Shown here: positions 12,825 to 14,922 of the stretch, in pieces
Layout: each line of letters opens with the position of its first letter
How positions within the stretch are numbered: position 1 is the stretch's first letter
Assembly: GCA_002345425.1 (NCBI GenBank)
Contig: DDWA01000002.1
Location: 1-14,922, forward strand
Direction: 5' to 3'
Length of the DNA: 14,922 bases
Source: Caryophanales bacterium UBA2298
Lineage (GTDB): Bacteria > Bacillota_I > Bacilli_A > Izemoplasmatales > Hujiaoplasmataceae
Program-made: the position numbers and the translations under genes
Notes under the pieces: model-generated
Told to the model about the DNA's origin: nothing
Databases searched by the model: none
The model's input: only the letters and a program-made list of their open reading frames with translations

Positions 12825-13389
12825 TTTATTGTGGGAATTGTTTATTACATTCTTTAAAATTGGAATATTCACCTTTGGTGGCGGTTACGCAATGATTCCA
12901 TTGATAACCGAAGAAGTGGTTGCTAAAAATTGGCTTGAAACCTCTCGATTAATTGACTTCATCGCAATTTCAGAATCAACCCCAGGACCTTTTGCGATTA
13001 ATATTTCGACCTTCATTGGATATAATCAAGCAGGCATTCTAGGAGCAATATTCGCTACGTTTGGAGTTGTTCTTCCATCATTTATAATAATAATCATCAT
13101 TGCCAAAGCATTTCATAAATTTGCTACAAATAAATTTGTAGTCGGCTTCTTAAGAGGAGTTAAACCAGTTGTTGTCGGAGTAATTTTCTCTGTAGCAATA
13201 ACATTCTTGCTTAAAAGCATTTTTGATTTATCAGTTTTAGATATTCTTAATGTTGATTTTAGATGGAGTACTCTAATAATATTTGCAGTTGTTTTTGCAA
13301 TGACTAGGATATGGAAAAAGATTCATCCTATTTTTATCGTCTTAGTTTCAGGTATTATGGGTTTGATTATTTACGGATTAATTCTATAA
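12817..13389 (+). CDS. Chromate transporter (CHR) family half-size protein, second copy
   Basis: A 190-residue partner of the preceding protein, with the same signatures: FFKIGIFTFGGGYAMIP near the start and ISESTPGPFAINISTFIGY around residues 48-66, followed by several membrane helices (IFATFGVVLPSFIIIIIIA and others). The two copies are similar in layout but clearly diverged at the DNA level, pointing to an old duplication and to a heterodimer rather than a recent tandem repeat. Start: AGAGGTG (12804-12810) is the ribosome site and ATG 12817 follows 6 bases later. The GTG at 12808 lies within the site and is rejected. The pair sits among lipid-related genes with no chromate or sulphate genes in the window, so the physiological substrate cannot be inferred from context. 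Confidence 0.92.
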   Translation: MFSLLWELFITFFKIGIFTFGGGYAMIPLITEEVVAKNWLETSRLIDFIAISESTPGPFAINISTFIGYNQAGILGAIFATFGVVLPSFIIIIIIAKAFHKFATNKFVVGFLRGVKPVVVGVIFSVAITFLLKSIFDLSVLDILNVDFRWSTLIIFAVVFAMTRIWKKIHPIFIVLVSGIMGLIIYGLIL

Positions 13390-13398
13390 GGATGTGAT

Positions 13399-14352
13399 AT
13401 GATGGAGTTTGAGTTACAGATTATACGTTGGCTTCAAAGCCTTCGTAATGGCTTTTTAGATACAATGTTTGAGTTCTTTACAATGTTTGGCGAAGAGCTT
13501 ATGGTTATTGCTATTCTTGGTGGTATCTACTGGTGCGTTAATAAAAAAGTTGGAGAACGACTGGGAATAACAGTTTTTATCTCACTCGGTTTTAACAGTC
13601 TTCTTAAAATTATATTTATGAGACTTAGGCCGTTTATGGTCGACGAATCAATTGTAAACCTTAGACCAGAAACATCAGGCGGTTATTCTATGCCAAGTGG
13701 ACACGCTCAATCAGCATCAACAGTTTTCTTTGGAGTTTATCAATTTTTTAAGAAGAAGTCCTTATTAATAATTGCTATAATTATCACTACTTTAGTGGCT
13801 ATTAGCAGAATGTATATCGGCGTCCATTATTTATCAGATGTTATTGTAGGTAGTCTATTAGGTATCATTATTACTTATTTAATGTATCGGTTAATAGGTA
13901 AAAAAGAAGATCTTTCAGTGATTTACAAATTTATTTTAGTTTTATCTCTTATGACTCTAGTCGGATTCTTTATTTACAACATCGTGTTATTAAATGAAGT
14001 TACATTTGATTCTTACCAGTTTTATTTTAATACAGAAGCCTTAGCGAAAATGCTTGGTACGTTAGTTGGATTTGTTATCGGTATTAAAATCGAGAAAAAA
14101 TATGTCAATTTTGCAAATCATACTAATTTATTAAAAAATACCATAAGGTTTATTTTAGGAATTGGAATCATTTTTGTTACTAGATTAGCGTTAAAAGAAT
14201 TATTTCATTTAATTGTCAACCCTGAGAATTTAGTTGATGATCAAATGTTTGCAAGTATTTTAGCTAGTTTCTTGGATTTTCTAAGATATGTTATAATGGT
14301 AGTAGTAGGATTGGGCTTTTACCCAATGTTATTTAAAAAAATTAAGATTTAA
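13399..14352 (+). CDS. PAP2-family membrane phosphatase with extra C-terminal membrane domain
   Basis: Removes phosphate from a lipid phosphate or pyrophosphate at the membrane. The three PAP2 motifs are intact: KX6RP (Lys70 to Arg77-Pro78), PSGH (99-102) and SRX5HX3D (Ser136-Arg137, His143, Asp147). The PAP2 core ends near residue 168. It is followed by about 150 residues with roughly four more membrane helices (about 174-197, 213-230, 248-267, 285-310) and no motif I recognise. Candidate substrates are phosphatidic acid (to diacylglycerol), phosphatidylglycerol phosphate and undecaprenyl pyrophosphate; plsC in the same operon favours phosphatidic acid, by inference only. ATG 13399 is 6 bases after AAGGA (13388-13392); ATG 13402 is also possible. 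It is followed by the YcxB-like gene after 11 bases. Confidence 0.93.
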   Translation: MMEFELQIIRWLQSLRNGFLDTMFEFFTMFGEELMVIAILGGIYWCVNKKVGERLGITVFISLGFNSLLKIIFMRLRPFMVDESIVNLRPETSGGYSMPSGHAQSASTVFFGVYQFFKKKSLLIIAIIITTLVAISRMYIGVHYLSDVIVGSLLGIIITYLMYRLIGKKEDLSVIYKFILVLSLMTLVGFFIYNIVLLNEVTFDSYQFYFNTEALAKMLGTLVGFVIGIKIEKKYVNFANHTNLLKNTIRFILGIGIIFVTRLALKELFHLIVNPENLVDDQMFASILASFLDFLRYVIMVVVGLGFYPMLFKKIKI

Positions 14353-14363
14353 AGGAGTAGAAT

Positions 14364-14864
14364 ATGAATATAATTAACAACACTATGTACAACAAAGAAT
14401 TAATCTTAAGGTATAATAAATTTTATGCAAAATCATATATGATTAAAAACTTTATCATCATTACCATCATATCTCTTGGCTTCACGATATACATGATGAC
14501 ACAAGGTGAGTGGGCTTATGCAGCATTATTGGTTGGTATCTTAGTTGCTTACTTTATTTTAACTTTAGGGATGCAGAAATTAACCACAAACAGAATGCTT
14601 AAAAAATCACCTCTTGTTGATAATCCAATGTTGCAAACTTATGTATTTAAGGATGAAGAATTCGATGTGACGAACATTAATAGTTATTCAGTCAATTATA
14701 ATAATATCCAAACAATTAAAATAGCTCCTGATTTTTACATGATACAAACTAATGATAGAAAGACATATATTGTTGATTTTAAAGGATTTGAGACAGAAGC
14801 AGACAAGGCAGAACTTGGTAAGTTCTTTGTAGAAAGATTTAATTTAAAAATTAAGCAGAAATAA
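14364..14864 (+). CDS. YcxB-like small membrane protein
   Basis: The protein has 166 residues. A hydrophilic N-terminus of about 27 residues is followed by two membrane helices (about 29-45 and 50-69) and a C-terminal soluble domain of about 90 residues. The soluble part has the look of the YcxB-like family (PF14317): a beta-rich stretch ending in NNIQTIKIAPDFYMIQTND then RKTYIVDFKGF, close to the pattern of that family's C-terminal domain. Function is not known for the family. The ribosome site AAGGAG is well placed before ATG 14364. It is the last gene of the thyA operon, directly before the terminator. The call is by pattern recognition and moderately sure. Confidence 0.75.
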   Translation: MNIINNTMYNKELILRYNKFYAKSYMIKNFIIITIISLGFTIYMMTQGEWAYAALLVGILVAYFILTLGMQKLTTNRMLKKSPLVDNPMLQTYVFKDEEFDVTNINSYSVNYNNIQTIKIAPDFYMIQTNDRKTYIVDFKGFETEADKAELGKFFVERFNLKIKQK

Positions 14865-14874
14865 CTACATATCA

Positions 14875-14905
14875 AGCCACTATAACAGATAGTGGCTATT
14901 TTTTT
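14875..14905 (+). terminator. Intrinsic terminator at the end of the thyA operon
   Basis: AGCCACTAT (14875-14883) and ATAGTGGCT (14889-14897) form a perfect 9-bp stem with loop AACAG, followed after one A by seven T (14899-14905). It closes the seven-gene operon; the remaining 17 bases of the window contain nothing I can identify. Confidence 0.93.
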
Positions 14906-14922
14906 ATTTCTTAGGAAATTGT

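Noticed and set aside
12279..13389. One frameshifted full-length chrA gene
   Set aside because: Both halves have their own ribosome site, start and CHR signature, matching the known paired short-chain CHR proteins.
369..14864. TGA read as tryptophan (mycoplasma code)
   Set aside because: All genes are full length in the standard code and every conserved Trp is TGG.
1..14922. CRISPR array, tRNA, rRNA or prophage
   Set aside because: No regularly spaced repeats, no tRNA cloverleaf pattern and no phage genes were seen; intergenic gaps are short and mostly explained by promoters and terminators.

Overview
This window comes from a very AT-rich bacterial chromosome (roughly 30% GC by eye) of a low-GC Gram-positive (Bacillota) or related mollicute. 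The NUDIX-valS-folC-radC order, the strong AGGAGG-type ribosome sites and the dense co-directional operons fit that group. Every complete gene stops with TAA or TAG and none with TGA. All tryptophans are nevertheless TGG and all frames read through in the standard code, so TGA has not been reassigned. This resembles the standard-code mollicute relatives (Acholeplasma, Izemoplasma or Haloplasma type), but the sequence alone cannot settle the genus.

Layout. Bases 1-321 hold the C-terminal end of a TnpB gene of an IS200/IS605-type element, with hairpins over and after its stop codon. Next comes a forward operon: NUDIX hydrolase (378-860), valS (850-3420), folC (3422-4681) and radC (4728-5420). 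It ends at a bidirectional hairpin terminator shared with a convergent alpha/beta hydrolase (5437-6357, minus). From the other side of a roughly 90-base divergent promoter region run glpK (6451-7950), a DUF3137 membrane protein (7966-8856) and lemA (8867-9454), closed by a terminator at 9499-9526. A short single-stranded DNA-binding protein gene (9643-9978) stands alone with its own promoter and terminator. The last unit is a seven-gene forward operon: thyA, dfrA, plsC, two half-size chromate-transporter (CHR) genes, a PAP2 phosphatase with an extra membrane domain, and a YcxB-like membrane protein. It runs from a promoter at 10014-10041 to a terminator at 14875-14905.

How the genes work together. 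FolC, ThyA and DfrA make up the folate/dTMP cycle: ThyA turns methylene-THF into DHF, DfrA reduces it and FolC polyglutamylates it. GlpK, PlsC and PAP2, possibly with the monoacylglycerol-lipase-like hydrolase, form a glycerol / phosphatidic acid / diacylglycerol theme. These links are inferences from family and context.

Most of the window is ordinary housekeeping sequence, and I do not see a convincing new defence or mobile system. The features most worth checking are: the thyA leader, where a strong Shine-Dalgarno sits 38 bases from the start codon with a hairpin filling the gap; the DHFR cofactor-site substitutions; the glycerol kinase lacking the HPr-phosphorylated histidine; the tail-less SSB; and the TnpB end abutting a housekeeping operon promoter.
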